Origin: Zymoseptoria tritici IPO323
Taxonomy: Eukaryota > Ascomycota > Dothideomycetes > Mycosphaerellales > Mycosphaerellaceae
DNA: 64,000 nucleotides
Assembly: GCF_000219625.1 (NCBI RefSeq)
Contig: NC_018218.1
Location: forward strand, 5,146,001 to 5,210,000
Reading direction: 5' to 3'
Positions 54,257 to 64,000 of this stretch are shown piece by piece. A program made the translations under genes and the position numbers. Within the stretch, counting starts at the first letter, position 1, and each line of letters begins with the position of its first letter. Below the pieces are notes generated by a model that saw nothing but the letters and a program-made list of their open reading frames with translations, was not told the DNA's origin and did no database searches.

Positions 54257-55605
54257 AAGGGCCTAGTAGCGTTTTTGGGTAATGCTATATAGCGCCGCGA
54301 CATCGAAAATTCAAAACTACTTTTATCGCATAATTAAGGTATGTATAAGAAGCTATATGTCGATCTAATTATACTACTATAAAAATTATGCTATAATTCT
54401 ATCGCTGTCGTACGCAGTAGGGGTATTAGTTTCTAACTAGTATCGTAGCTAGATTCTTATACTAAAAGCTTAAAATTACTATACCTATATCTATTACGCC
54501 CCTATATCCGTCGCTAGTACTATATTATTTGTCCGCTATAGTAAGACGCTACCGCGCGCGTTCCTCCTTAGCCTTAATCGCTACCGCCCTACTCTACTAA
54601 TCCGCTAGGTTCTACTTCGTTAATAGCGGTTAATAAGCTCTTAGTCGTCGGCTAGAGTAACTATGTATACTCGACTAAGTTACTATAGTCTCGATATAGG
54701 GATACTATCCTGTATTACGATAAGTCGACGGCGCTATACTATGAGGCGCTAGCCGCGTTATAAACGGGTTGTTAACTTAAGCGGGCTATAGATTCCGGGT
54801 CGTCCGCCTAGCATCTCTAGTATTACGTCCGTTATCTAGCCTTATCCCTAGCCTCCCCTCTATACGCTGTCCTAAACGTAATTCTTATGTCTTATCTATA
54901 TAGTAGTAGTTAGAGCTTCTTATATAGTATCCTAAGCCTCTATATCGCGACTAATCGCGGTTGTCGGATAGGCGCCGTACTAGAAGATTATATACGGATT
55001 CGAAGTCTTATTCTTACGCTATACGCTCGTCCTACCGCTATGCCTAGCGCTCTTCTTCTAAGTAGTTCCGGAAGGCGCGTAACTTTCGTAGACCTTACTT
55101 CAGGTAGCGGTTAATACTACGATAGACTAACTAGTCGTCTAAGGAGAAGTATATAGTGTCTAGCGAATATTAGTATAGTTCGGATGTTTACCTAGATAGC
55201 TAAGGTATACTTACTAGTCTCGCTTAATAGTTGTTAATGTTAGTGTTCGAGAGAAGTCTTAGGGGCTCTTACGGGGTTGTTTTATATACTATTCGGTCGC
55301 CTAGCTACGCGGCGTAACGTTAGCATCTCGTTAGTAAATTCTATTAGCTACTAATTACTATTCGTACGTAGCTATCGACTTATCTACGTTGCCGGCCTTT
55401 ATCTAATAAATAGTTATACTAAAGTACTATAAGAATAGTAATCGCCTCGCGTGTTCTATAATCTTACGGCGAACTCTATTATTATATAGCAATGTTTAAT
55501 AAAAGGGAGCCTTACGTTTACTAGAGCACTAGTAAATAAGACGGTTCGGGTTATAAAGGTACTAGGGTTATATTAAAAAGGACTTAACTATAAGTATGCT
55601 TTTAA

Positions 55606-55779
55606 CCTATAGGGCTATTCTATCGATAGGTAGAATTAGATAGCGATGTTAGGACTTATAGTCTACCGCCGTCCGCGTTATGTCTCGTCTCTACTCCTAT
55701 CTTATATAGGAGTCGCGATACGTAAAATCTAATACTTGCTTAGTAATCGCTCTACCCGTAGGGCTATCCTAACGACAGG
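55606..55779. repeat. pair of 25-nt hairpin motifs downstream of gene A
   Basis: Motif copies at 55606-55630 and 55755-55779 share the core AGGGCTAT(C/T)CTA. On the gene strand the motif starts CCTATCGTTAGGATAG, able to form CTATC/GATAG around GTTAG. The copies are 149 bp apart and end about 130 bp past the gene A stop. Confidence 0.75.
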
Positions 55780-55910
55780 CTAAGTTCGATGCTACTCTAC
55801 TAAAGTCGTAGCGCGATACTAGTAAATGTAATAAAAGTACTAAAATCTAAGTTAAAACATCTGTATACTCCGTAGTACCCTCCTATTATCCGTACTTATC
55901 GCTCCGTTTC

Positions 55911-57599
55911 TTAGCGGTCGCGGTAGCGACCGCCCTAGCTAGACTCGCGGCGCTTCTACTTTCCTACCTTAGTAGACGTATTAGTAAGGTCCTAGGTCGT
56001 ATTGTTCTTACCGAGATCCTTTATACGCGTATCCTAATCCCGAGGCTTATATACTCGACGAGCTAGTGCCTCCGCCGTACGAGGCTTTACTATACTTAAT
56101 AGCGCAACTAAGCGGCTACTACGGCTACGGAACCTATCGAACATCCCTATCGCTCTAGTCTGGGGTTCCGGTTCTACGCTAGGATCCGGGCTAAAACCTA
56201 AGCCTAAGTTTATGTCCGAGAAAATACTACCCTTCGTCTTCTTACTAGGTGTCTTATCTACCTTCGAACTAACTATCCTACCGTCCTTAAAGGGGGGACG
56301 GCTAGATGTCTAGATCCCCTCGAGATCCTTATCTAAGTCCTCCTGTATAAACTCTAGCGAGAGTTAGGAAGTCTTCTTAGAGCGGCGACGACGTCGGCGG
56401 CTTACTAGCTAATCGTCTACCTCTATCTCGTCCGCCTAGGGCTACTAGGTAGTGCTCTACGAGCAGGTAACGCGGCGCTAATTACGCGCGAAGTCTTTAG
56501 GCTCCCTCCTTAGTTCCTCTAGCTCCTCCTCTATCCTACTAGTTGTCCTCTGAGGCGTCTTCTTCTTCGGACTTGTAGTCTTTATTTTTAGCCTCGAAAT
56601 GCCCGATCCTATTAACTAAGTATCTCTAATATCGGACTTAGATAAGTTCCGGAGCTCTTAATTACATAGTATCGACCGATACTCCTTTACTTCGTCCTTT
56701 AATACGCTCTTAATCCGTCTAATGTATATAGTAGTATCGTCGTTCTAGCTAAAGGTAAAGGGAACGCTTAGTATACCTACTATACGGTTAGTTACCCGGA
56801 TAGAGTCGTCTAAGGTAGGATAGGTAACGGAGTCTAGGATACTAGCACTATTATCGAAGATCTCGCTAATACGCACTTACTAGGTAACTCTATTTAGCAA
56901 TAATAATAGCTAAGTTTCTTCTCGCTTACTACCTTTACTCGTACGCGACACGCGCTTCTTTACCGGGACTATACTAATACTATATAAGTAGTAACTACTA
57001 TTAAGTAGGTAGTTCGTATAGGCGCTACCGAAGAGGAGAGATTTGCTGTCTAGCGCGGGAAACGTAAAGTAGCCGTTAACTAGGCCTTTCGCGTCTAAAG
57101 ATAGTCCGCATTAGTTATAGCTACGTTAACCTACCTTATCGTCTAGCTCGCCTATTTTATTTGTACCCTTTATAAAGCTAGCTAGGATAGCGCTAAGCTT
57201 CGTAGCGCTTCCCTATAGGTTAACGTTTATATCGCTACGTAGACGGTCCTTAATTTCCTACGGGCTAATAAGCCTCGCCTAGCTTACTAAAGAATCTAGG
57301 ATAGACTCTAGTTCGCTATAAGGGCGACTATTTATATAAGTTAACAGGATAAACTCTCTACATTTTTGTACCGCCGCTCTATCCTCCTATAATAGAGCCT
57401 AGTAAAGCTTTCTAATAAACTCCGCGATGCTCTCCTTCGTATACTCGACTCGCTTATAGCCGAACTAATGCTTCTATAGCTACCTTATAACGGCCTCGTA
57501 CTCCTTCTAGTCTGTTCCGGATAGCGTATTACCCTAGCTCGCTAGGCGCTCGAGACCGTCGCGGATAATCTTCGCGCGTTTTCCTAGAGTCTCGGACAT
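55911..57599 (-). pseudogene. RIP-inactivated gene A of an unrecognised family
   Basis: From an intact ATG (57599, MSETLGKRAK) one frame runs 563 codons to a terminal TAA at 55911-55913 with no indel. The frame is interrupted about 30 times, always by TAG or TAA, never TGA, as expected when Gln and Trp codons are hit by C-to-T/G-to-A change. The product would be helical at the N-terminus (IIRDGLERLA, LSAILASFIKG), with a conserved block (CGLSLDAKGLVNGYFTFPA) and an acidic then very basic C-terminal part (SRRRRRRSKK, RRVYKPRD). The basic runs suggest a nuclear protein. No domain is recognised. It is paralogous to 58829-60415. Confidence 0.7.
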
Positions 57600-58546
57600 T
57601 TCGGTAGTACTATAGTCTCGTTAGTCTTTAGATTATAAATCGCGGTAAATGTTAGGAAGTTATAAGCTTATAATAGCTGCTTCTAATAAGGTAGCGTAGT
57701 TACGAATAGTAGCCTACTCGACGTAAGCGGACGATAGCGGATAGTGTAGCGGATAGTATAATAGATAGTGTAATAGATAGTATAATAGATAGTATAGTAG
57801 ATAATGTAGTAGATAATATAAGGAAGGTAGAAGGGGAAGGGGGTTAATAAAGGATAGAGAAAGAAGATTAAGAAACGAGGTTAGTAGGGCTATAGATATA
57901 CTTAGGTTGCCCTCTATATAGCTAGTATAATTACCGCTTTCGAGTCGGCTAGTTAGTGCGTTAGCTAGCTCGTAAATTTACTACGCGGCCCCTCCTACGC
58001 GTATAATAGCGCGTAATAGGTTTGCTGTCGCGCCTTATACGTAGGTATTTAGGGAGCACGATATTACTTATCGTCGCGGTTAGGTTATATAGTTTACTAG
58101 ACTTACTTTAGTAGTAAGATCTTAGCCGTAAAGTCGGTTATATAGCTTATTAGCCTCGCTCCGGTAGTAAGGACTTAGTAGTAACTTTAGCTATTCTAGT
58201 AGTACTAGGAATTATAAGGTGTACGGTATAGCCGGATCTAAGATTTATTCCGGTCTACGGTTTAGACCTCGTCTTATAGCTCCTCTTATGTTTACGAGCC
58301 TCGAGGCTATGTTAGACTCCTTAGTCCGTATATATGTACTAGGCCCGCCTACTTTAGCGTAGGCATAATGTAAGTCCTAGACTCCGGCGTTATAGCAGCT
58401 TAGATAATAAGTATAATACGGATAAAGAAGCTACGCTCCTGTTTATAATACTACTAGGTTTACGTAATACCTAAGTAATATAAGGCGATAGCTAATAGGG
58501 ATACTAAGGTTTAATTCGAAGAATGTATCTAGCAACTTGCTGTCGA

Positions 58547-58721
58547 CCTATAGGGCTATCCTAACGATAGGTGCGAACGGACCTTTAATAACGGGCTTGT
58601 AGTCTATTACTAATTAGCATGTCGTATTAGAGCGACTACCGTTCGTAAAATCTAAGGCGCAATGCGCTAAACAAATGCTAAGAAGCGGTCGCTAGTCCTA
58701 TAGGGCTATCCTAACGATAGG
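58547..58721. repeat. pair of 25-nt hairpin motifs downstream of gene B
   Basis: Two identical copies (58547-58571 and 58697-58721) of the motif found beyond gene A, 150 bp apart and about 108 bp past the gene B stop. Position and spacing are conserved between the units. Confidence 0.8.
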
Positions 58722-58828
58722 ACGATAGTATAGTAGCTACATAGGTAATAAAGCAAAACGCGAATCTAAAATAGTAGTGTAGGCACTATAAATTAAGTAA
58801 GCTCTAGTGTCTTAGTATAGCTATCTAA

Positions 58829-60415
58829 CTACCGCTTACGGCGGCGATTACTCTTGTCTACTTTGTTGCTCCTACTAGGCCTTATAGTACCTATAGGCAC
58901 GGACTTTATAGTAACGTCTCGGTCCCCTCCGGCGTCGACTATCTCCTCGTCTAAAATTTGTCGCGGCTTATAGACCCTCCGCCTAGGCGGCTACGAGGCG
59001 CGAGGCTAGGAAGGCTAGGTTACTATACGACTCTTATTACGACTACTTAGTAAGCTGCTAAAGAGGTTGCTTATTATTAAAGCTTACTTCTTCGCTAGCG
59101 TAGTCTCCGGCTCGGGGCTACTAAATAGGTCGGTAAGTGCTAGTTTCTTCCTTCCGGATTTCCGGGCCGAAGGGACGACTAGATCGTCTTTATCTTCGAC
59201 GTCTATTTCTCCGAAGCTGCCGGGCAAATTCTTTTAATCTAAGCGGCGCCTAGAACGGTCCTCGTCGATAGGAACCCTCCTACCTTAAGTTAGTCGCTCT
59301 AATCTCGTACTCCTATACTACTTACGCTCTCGGACCTTAGCCTTCGGTATACTAAACACTAGTATAGAGTCTTTAGATCCGGGTAAGGACACCTGTCTCT
59401 CCTCAGCCGCGGCTATCTTAGTTTAGTCTCGAGCTATAGCGGCATTCCTAATAGTAGTCCGACATACTTCTATAGTCTTAGCCGCTACGCTTTCTATCCG
59501 ACCGACGTAAGCCTCCGTAGTATCGTACTAGCTAAAGACGAATAGAATATTAAGTGTACCTACTATATAGTCTTCTCGTAGGATAGAGTCGTTCGAAGTA
59601 GGATAGCTAACGGCATCTAGGATACTATCTCCGTCGAAGATGTCTATAATATTAACTTCGGCTATAACGCGTCTAAGTAATACTAATAGCGGATCGTTAT
59701 GCCGTCTAGTCGACGTATTAGCCGTATTTTTAGATGCTAGCCTGTCGTAAACTCGCGATAACTTCCTTCTACTAATGCTACATCCCTTCTTATTACCGTC
59801 TAGTAGGTAGTTAGTATACGCGCCCGACTAGAGCTTAGACAAACTATCCGGCGCCGGGAATATATAGTAGCCTTTAACGAAGCCTTTCTAGTTATCGTAT
59901 AGACCGCATTAGTCGTAGCTACGTTAACTATCCTTCTCCTCCGGCTCGCCTATACGCTCGGCACCTACTATAAAGCTAGCTAGGATCGTAGAAAGCGAAG
60001 TAGTACTTATATACGGGTAGAAATCGTTACGGCCGCGTATACGCGTAGCGATCTTGTCCCGGGGAATAAGCTTCGCCTAGTCGGCTCGGCTGTCGAGGAG
60101 AAGTATAAGTTCGGTATGCGGTCTACTAGAGGTATATAACCTAGGTATAAATCTCTTAAGTAGATCTAGTATAGCACTATCCTCCTATATAAGGACGCTA
60201 TAAAGCTTAACGATAAACGCTATTACCTCGAGCTCTAATATCCGTATTTTTAGCTAGCTAAACTAGTTCGCCTATATCTAGATGTATGCCGCGTTATACT
60301 AGTCTTAATTAGTGCCTAGTAGGGCTTCGCTAAAGTCGGCTAGTCGCTAGAGACCCGAGAGGTTTCTGCCGCTCGTAGGAGTGCTTATAGTAAGCTAGTA
60401 TTCGAGTTCGCGTAT
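58829..60415 (-). pseudogene. RIP-inactivated gene B, paralogue of gene A
   Basis: This is a minus-strand frame of 529 codons without indels, with about 20 TAG/TAA interruptions. It aligns with gene A: LIQE-type spacing, ILASFIVGAERIGE versus ILASFIKGTNKIGE, CGLYDN...KGFVKGYYIFPA, GAYTNYLLDGNK versus GSAYTNYLLNSS, SILDAVSYPT versus SILDSVTYPT, and the C-terminal RRVYKPRQ. The likely start codon now reads ATA (60413-60415). The true end may lie slightly beyond 58829, as the TAG there could be a mutated codon. Function unknown. Confidence 0.65.
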
Positions 60416-60839
60416 GTTCGCGAAGGTAGGTAATAGAAGAGATAGTTAATTAGTAGATAAAGTAGATAAGAGAGTAGATAAGGAAGTAGATAATAAAGTA
60501 GAGTCGAGATGTTGTTAGTAGATAGAAGAGTTCCGAGTAATAATGTCGATAGGGCGGTAGATATACTAGGAGGCACCTATATAGTTAATATAATTAATGC
60601 CTATAAATTTCAGTAAATTAGCTAACGATAGTAGGCGCATAATAGCGCCCTACTACGCCCGGTTTGCTCCCGTATAGTACGTAGCGACTAGCGAAGTAAC
60701 TAACATTACTCTACCTCGCCTTATTATAAAAGCTCTAATTCGTATCCGTCTATCGGATCCTAGGATAATATAATAAGTCTAGGTGTTAGGTCGGTCGCTG
60801 CCGCTCGTTATAAGTAAGGGTCCGTCCTTAGGTCCGGAA

Positions 60840-61054
60840 TGTGAAAGGTGCAGTTAAGAATAGAGTAGCAGTATGAATCACTTTAGAACAGACTCGATTC
60901 GATACTCTCTCGGAAGGAGGAGATTCTACGTATCCTTATAATATAGGCGCAATCTAGCTTAAACGAGCTTAAAAGGCCTTAGTAGGGGTGTATATGCTAC
61001 TAAGGTAGGGGATTAGATGCCGATTGTTAGTATTCGGCGGAGGCAGATGTAACA
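60840..61054 (-). repeat. candidate gypsy 3' LTR (215 bp)
   Basis: Plus-strand ends are TGTGAAAGG...GATGTAACA, giving TGT/ACA termini. A purine tract abuts the right end. The 5-bp flanks (CGGAA and TAGCC) differ, as expected for one LTR of a longer element rather than a solo LTR. It is less RIP-affected than its surroundings. Confidence 0.5.
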
Positions 61055-61429
61055 TAGCCCCCCTCCTTGCGCAGAGCGTCGCGCTCTAAACGGTTTTACC
61101 TCGAGTAAATTCTTTTTAGTGTTTGCCAAGTTTAATAGCCTAAGGCCTTAATTAGGGTCTACCGCAGCTTTAAAACCTAGGCTCGGATCCCCTAAATTCT
61201 TCTCTTCTTTAACAACCTTGTGCAGACTTAGTAAGTGTAACTTAACCCTATCCGATAGCTAAACAGGTCTAAAAGTGCCCCCCTAAGGGGCATTTGTAGC
61301 CTATATAGTACTAACGTAGCGTTTAGTTCCCTTCTAGCCCTATCTTCTACTAGACGACCTCGAATTTTATCGAAAAACCGCTATTCTTACTAAACAACCC
61401 TATCCGCGACCGAACGAGCCTATTATAAC

Positions 61430-62289
61430 GCAACCCGCCTCTATCGCGACCTAACGTAAGCAATTCGCCGCTAACGGCATCTTTAAGGGCAATCCGTGCG
61501 TTAACTACCTTAATAAGCCCTTAAACAAGGCCGATTTGGCCTAGTTCTGCCTCTTTGCGCGCGACTCGCTAGACAAGTAGGCAGCTAATAATAAGGACGA
61601 ATATTACCTAAAGTGTTACAATTGCTCTAACCGCGATTGTTTCTAGGTATATACATATAGGGTTAAAAGGGGGCTTTCGGGGGCTAATGTAGTTAAAAGA
61701 TGCCGGAACTAGTTAAAGGCGATATTACGAGGGCTAATGCGCTCCGCAAGGCCGCTATTGCTGCTAATAGTACCGAAGCGATAGCTGCGGCGGCTTGTTC
61801 GGCCTACAAGGCGATCTACGTACGCATTTAGGGGTATGTATAGTTAGTTCGGGTCTATTTAGCTCTATTAACCCCCTTTTAGGCGCTTTAACTCCTTTAC
61901 TAGTGTTAACGGCTTCTATCTGTACTAAGGTAAGGACGAATTCGACTAGAAGGGACCGCTTATGCTTAGAAAGCGCGAGAAGTTGCTCGCTAAGGAGGCT
62001 GTAAAGCGAAAGAGGGAGCTTATAAGTATTTAGGTCCCTTCTTGCCTAAAAGTGCCCTACTAACCCTAATAGGGTAAAGAAGTGCCTAATACCCCCTATA
62101 AGCGACTTATTCTAGCCTAAGGATCTACTAAGGACCGCCTAAGGCGTCGCGTTCGGGCCCTTTTGGCCGCTCTAGATACCGTCTATACCTGTGCGGGCGC
62201 TAAGAAGGGCTCGAAGGCCTCTGTTATAGAGGGAGTACTCCGTCTAACCGAGTACGACCTCTCTAGGGACCTCGAGCCTAAGGAATAAG
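61430..62289 (+). pseudogene. RIP-degraded coding relic, unrecognised, with probable introns
   Basis: Plus-strand coding blocks are broken only by TAG/TAA: QFAANGIFKGNPCVNYLNK, DEYYLKCYNCSNRDCF (closely spaced cysteines), DITRANALRKAAIAANSTEA and LRKREKLLAKEAVKRKREL. The last block runs to YDLSRDLEPKE and a TAA at 62287-62289. The blocks lie in different frames joined by plausible GT-AG introns, for example GTATGT near 61833 to TTTTAG near 61880. It is antisense to the gypsy element around it. Not a family I recognise. Start approximate. Confidence 0.5.
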
Positions 62290-62460
62290 TATATAAGCGC
62301 TTTTTTGTGTTTTTTTTGTCTCTTTTAGCCTCTTTTAGGCCTATTTTAGGACTAATAGGCGCGGTAACGCCCGGGTTGACGGCCGAACAGACTGCACCTT
62401 CACGCGGTGGCCGTCGTAAGTACCTTCCTCGGAAGGGAAACTAAGACAGTCTGGAAGAAA

Positions 62461-62520
62461 CCTCCTCGAAAACCTCTCGAAATCCGCCCGAAATCCTTCT
62501 CGAAATCCGCCTCGAAATAC
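62461..62520. repeat. degenerate short tandem repeats, CTCGAAATCCG type
   Basis: Four to five imperfect copies of CTCGAAATCCGC occur here, with further copies at about 62606-62634, inside the un-RIPped insertion. Confidence 0.7.
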
Positions 62521-62821
62521 AAGCTACAGAACAACGGCACGATTCGAACGAACAGCCCTCTACGTTACGAACGAGAAGAAGCAGTCCACTCTATCCTATA
62601 CGCGCACCTCCTCGAAATCCGAATCGAAATCGCATATCCCTTCTCTAGAGACCTCGTCGCCCTCGAAGGAAGCATACATGCACTTTAAAGAGCTGGAACT
62701 CGGTGGAATCCACAACTCTACGATTAACCTACGTTGTCGTAGATAGAACTGCTACTACGATACCACAAAGGCATATTAAGGACAAGAGAAGATAGCGAGT
62801 CTAGATAGCTGCTTTTGTAGT

Positions 62822-62882
62822 GCCTTTGCACGGCATTTTGCACTGCTTGTGCACGGCATTTTGCACTGCTTTTGCACTGCAT
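62822..62882. repeat. tandem repeat of about 22 bp
   Basis: TGCACGGCATTTTGCACTGC is repeated about 2.5 times, with small changes in the third unit. Confidence 0.8.
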
Positions 62883-63171
62883 TTCGAATTTGCAGCGTGC
62901 GTGCGAAGCGGAAGGATCCGCTGAAAATTCTGCAAAAAGCTTAGCGCGAAAATTCTGTAGCCTTGGGCCGCAGCAACACTCGTTTAATTTCCTTTGTCTC
63001 GCATTTGTTTAAAGTCCTTTAGCAGATTCTGCTTGCAGGTCCTGCCTTAGGCACGGGGTTTCCCCTAAGGTCAAAGAATACCGAAAGAATTTAATTGTAA
63101 ATAGATCTACTGCCTTGCCTCTAGGGCAAGGCCGTCCTACATAGTCTTGGACTCCGAAAGGACGTAAATGG

Positions 63172-63204
63172 AACAAACAAACAAACAAACAAACAAACAA
63201 ACAA
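63172..63204. repeat. (AAAC)n microsatellite
   Basis: About eight AAAC units sit directly before the right-hand 13-bp repeat and act as the 3' tail of the insertion. Confidence 0.95.
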
Positions 63205-63449
63205 CGCCCGGGTTGTTTCTTTTTGCTACGACTTAGCGACTTATAGATTAGATAGAATTAAAATGACTTTACTATGCTCGATTGTCCCTTGTTATGTAAT
63301 AATGTCGTCCTTAGGGGCCCGTTTAGCCCCTAATTTCCCCCCCTAGGATTTTACTAGGTTCGTAAAATTCTTCTAAGGTAGAGAAAATTTTTAAGGTAAC
63401 TAGGAACCGGACTAAGGAGTCTATATAGTGTTAACTAGTGTCTTTTGGG

Positions 63450-64000
63450 CCTTAATAGTAACTAATAACGCGTTTGTATATCTATCGTGCTAGTCTACCG
63501 CCCTTAGTACCTCCTATACTTCTATTAAATGCTCTTATCGTAGTAGGGCTAATGTAAGTCGTAGGTTCCTAAGTGTTTTTAGACGCGGGCTAACCCTTCT
63601 ACGCGACCCTATATATCTATCTGCTATGTTGTTTCTTACGCTTTAGGATCTTATCTACTACGTAAACGTCGGGGTCCTCTAATCGGATCTCCTTTAGGCT
63701 CTTCTAGGCCCGTTCGGTAATTTTAGTAGGTTTTTCCTCCTCTAGTAGGGAGATATAGAACGTAGGATAGATATTTATCGTTTCTAGTAGTTCTAGCGTG
63801 TACGCGACGTCGTTTACGACTCGCTTAATCCTATATAGGCTAACATACTTATAATCGAGCTTTTCCGACGGCCGGATAGACTTTAAATATCGAGTAGAGA
63901 GGTATATACGGTCGCTAACCTTATATATTTTCGCAGTTTTGCGAGCATTGTAGTATCGTACGTATCTCTCCTATAACGTAGCTAGTCTTTTATATAGCGT
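63450..64000 (-). pseudogene. gypsy integrase C-terminus and chromodomain, RIP-degraded
   Basis: The minus strand encodes the integrase GPY/F region: VYLSTRYLKSIRPSEKLDYK, YRIKRVVNDVAYTLELLE and IYPTFYISLLEEEKP. A chromodomain follows, with VYVVDKILKRKKQHSR, IYRVA, KG, P and SKNT, EP, where TAG stands at the conserved tryptophan positions. The frame is intact except for TAG codons. Chromodomain-bearing gypsy elements target heterochromatin. The rest of pol continues past the window edge. Confidence 0.85.

Larger units (their letters stand above)
54260..60839. repeat. RIP-mutated repeat block containing two related units
   Basis: CpA and TpG are rare and TpA is very frequent, but CpG is well kept, unlike the copia elements. 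Two diverged, same-orientation units can be aligned by their dead genes (55911-57599 and 58829-60415) and by shared 3' flanks. The flanking parts, including 54260-55600, 57600-58540 and 60420-60839, have no gene I can name, though some frames there show long stretches broken only by TAG/TAA. Confidence 0.7.
62379..63202 (+). mobile_element. un-RIPped 0.8-kb insertion with direct repeats and (AAAC)n tail
   Basis: The segment is flanked by identical 13-mers AACGCCCGGGTTG (62366-62378 and 63203-63215). It ends in about eight AAAC repeats (63172-63204) and keeps normal CpA/TpG content between RIP-mutated flanks. These are the marks of a LINE-mobilised retroelement, a SINE or a truncated LINE. It contains a 93-codon frame (62407-62688) rich in CTCGAAATCC repeats. 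A possible pol III B box, GTTCGAATC, lies on the minus strand at 62541-62549. No tRNA-like fold is found. Confidence 0.6.
60840..64000 (-). mobile_element. Ty3/gypsy chromovirus-type retrotransposon, 3' part, RIP-mutated
   Basis: The minus strand at the right end encodes the C-terminal part of gypsy pol. The likely 3' LTR is 60840-61054, preceded on the minus strand by a purine tract (AAGGAGGGGGGC). The 5' part lies beyond the window. Between the integrase end and the LTR are an opposite-strand relic gene (61430-62289) and a nested insertion (62379-63202). Continuity of one element across 61-64 kb is inference. Two abutting elements are possible. Confidence 0.6.

Noticed and set aside
60385..60576. 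Leu/Tyr-rich 63-codon minus-strand frame
   Set aside because: It comes from TA-rich microsatellite-like sequence next to dead gene B, in a different frame from the conserved protein.
62541..62549. B-box-like GTTCGAATC as proof of a tRNA-derived SINE
   Set aside because: The flanking bases do not form a T stem and no A box at the right spacing is seen. Kept only as a weak hint.

Overview
The window is a filamentous ascomycete chromosome segment. Genes carry short GT-AG introns of about 45-75 bp, there are Zn2Cys6 and COP9 signalosome genes, and the transposons show repeat-induced point mutation (RIP). The gene set looks like a dothideomycete, but that placement is inference. No rRNA operon, CRISPR array or prokaryotic feature is present. 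Intron positions below come from reading splice sites together with protein continuity.

Left part (1-25 kb), gene-dense and GC-rich: a truncated cysteine-rich membrane protein, a T-C-A NRPS-like enzyme, a Gfo/Idh/MocA dehydrogenase, the cross-link repair nuclease PSO2/SNM1, and then a compact set that looks like one catabolic cluster. That set holds two kinases of the levoglucosan kinase/AnmK family (one intact, one with a one-base frameshift), a Zn2Cys6 regulator between them, an SDR, a sugar-porter MFS permease, a second Gfo/Idh/MocA dehydrogenase and a GMC oxidoreductase. Several are divergently paired. I read it as an uptake and phosphorylation/oxidation cluster for 1,6-anhydrosugars such as levoglucosan. 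An HD-domain hydrolase and an NmrA-like protein follow.

Middle (25.9-53.2 kb): two Ty1/copia retrotransposons of exactly equal length (6356 bp), each with 171-bp LTRs and its own perfect 5-bp target duplication, both on the minus strand and both RIP-degraded to different degrees. Each carries, at the same offset, a tRNA-shaped sequence and a hairpin. Between them lie host genes: an atypical SDR, a kappa-class GST, a peroxisomal 4CL-like ligase, CSN4, a small fascin-like protein, a remnant of an ABC-C transporter, a peroxygenase-like heme-thiolate enzyme, and a CoA-binding/O-acetylhomoserine sulfhydrylase fusion.

Right part (53.4-64 kb): one cupin gene whose start codon is split by an intron, then a RIP-mutated block. 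It holds two paralogous, full-length dead genes of an unrecognised family, the 3' part of a chromodomain-type Ty3/gypsy element with an opposite-strand relic gene inside it, and a young-looking 0.8-kb insertion with a 13-bp direct repeat and an (AAAC)n tail that escaped RIP.
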